From assembly GCA_039180525.1 (NCBI GenBank), contig JBCDDF010000042.1:1-30853 (forward strand): a stretch of DNA of 30,853 nt, written 5' to 3'. Below the pieces are notes generated by a model. That model worked only from the letters and a program-made list of their open reading frames with translations. It ran no database searches and was not told the origin of the DNA. This document shows, piece by piece, positions 30,760-30,853 of this stretch; position 1 is the first letter of the stretch, and the number at the start of each line of letters is the position of its first letter. The DNA is from Halovulum sp039180525 (lineage in GTDB: Bacteria; Pseudomonadota; Alphaproteobacteria; Rhodobacterales; Rhodobacteraceae). The translations under genes were made by a program, and so were the position numbers.

Positions 30760-30853
30760 CTAGTCCTCCAACACATGCGCCAGTTTGCGCGCGGCCGACG
30801 CCAGGCTCATACAGGCCGCCAGCGCCAACAGCAGCGCCCAAACAGGCACTGCA
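30760..30853 (-). CDS. C-terminal end of an unidentified hydrophobic protein (cut by window edge)
   Basis: The minus strand is open from the window edge to a TAG at 30760-30762 and encodes a hydrophobic stretch (WALLLALAACMSLASA) followed by a short polar tail ending KLAHVLED. It does not look like the end of a LivH permease, which in this position would be expected, so a small membrane protein or an unusual permease C-terminus are both possible. It ends 3 bases before livM and so belongs to the operon. Confidence 0.5.
   Translation of the reverse strand, partial: AVPVWALLLALAACMSLASAARKLAHVLED

Noticed and set aside
1..30853. CRISPR array, insertion sequence, prophage or integrase
   Set aside because: No regular direct repeats with spacers, and no transposase, integrase or phage-like protein among the recognised genes.

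Overview
The window looks like a chromosomal segment of a marine-type Rhodobacteraceae (roseobacter-like alphaproteobacterium). The grounds are very high GC with GC-rich third codon positions, a dense set of high-affinity solute transporters (peptide-type ABC, TRAP, branched-chain-type ABC), a DinB with the N-terminal zinc-ribbon-like extension I associate with this family, a one-cysteine L36, and a perfect FNR-type box. The family is inferred from gene content; I could not run a search. I see no insertion sequence, prophage, integrase or CRISPR array.

Layout. 1-264: tail of a LysR regulator. 388-504: first copy of an intergenic two-hairpin repeat. 501-3846 (minus): a PRC-barrel protein, then a tight overlapping set of GNAT acetyltransferase, AEC permease, S-formylglutathione hydrolase and a UPF0178 protein. 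4034-7060 (plus): moaA, a BASS-type transporter and a membrane acyltransferase, closed by a second repeat copy. 7171-11169 (minus): a peptide-type ABC system with binding protein and two permeases but no ATPase, divergent from an ArgE-like M20 deacetylase at 11283-12446. 12406-16835 (minus): a TRAP transporter (dctP, dctQ, dctM) followed by a sulfotransferase-like gene; a third, diverged repeat copy lies between dctP and dctQ. 17137-18822 (plus): a small membrane protein and kynureninase. 18939-19769 (minus): a TolB-like propeller. 19825-21826 (plus): pyrF and dinB. 22011-22091: a candidate small RNA with its own terminator. 22124-23005 (minus): an N-formylglutamate amidohydrolase-like gene. 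23118-23400 (plus): tRNA-Val(GAC) and rpmJ. 23463-24803 (minus): a caspase-like protein with peptidoglycan-binding domains. 24891-30853 (minus): a branched-chain-type ABC operon (livM, livK, livF) that also carries a patatin-like lipoprotein and a PaaK-like CoA ligase.

How the parts work together. The last operon reads as a capture, import and activation route: an outer lipoprotein esterase, a binding protein and permease for a released carboxylate, and a CoA ligase to trap it. The peptide ABC and ArgE-like pair share a promoter region with two dyads, so the deacetylase may process what the transporter imports. The TRAP operon has an FNR-type box upstream and may respond to oxygen.

The most unusual features are the repeat family, which supplies TAG stop codons to neighbouring genes and conserves two hairpins through compensatory changes; the candidate sRNA; the patatin/CoA-ligase transport operon; and four consecutive hairpins packed between kynU and the TolB-like gene.
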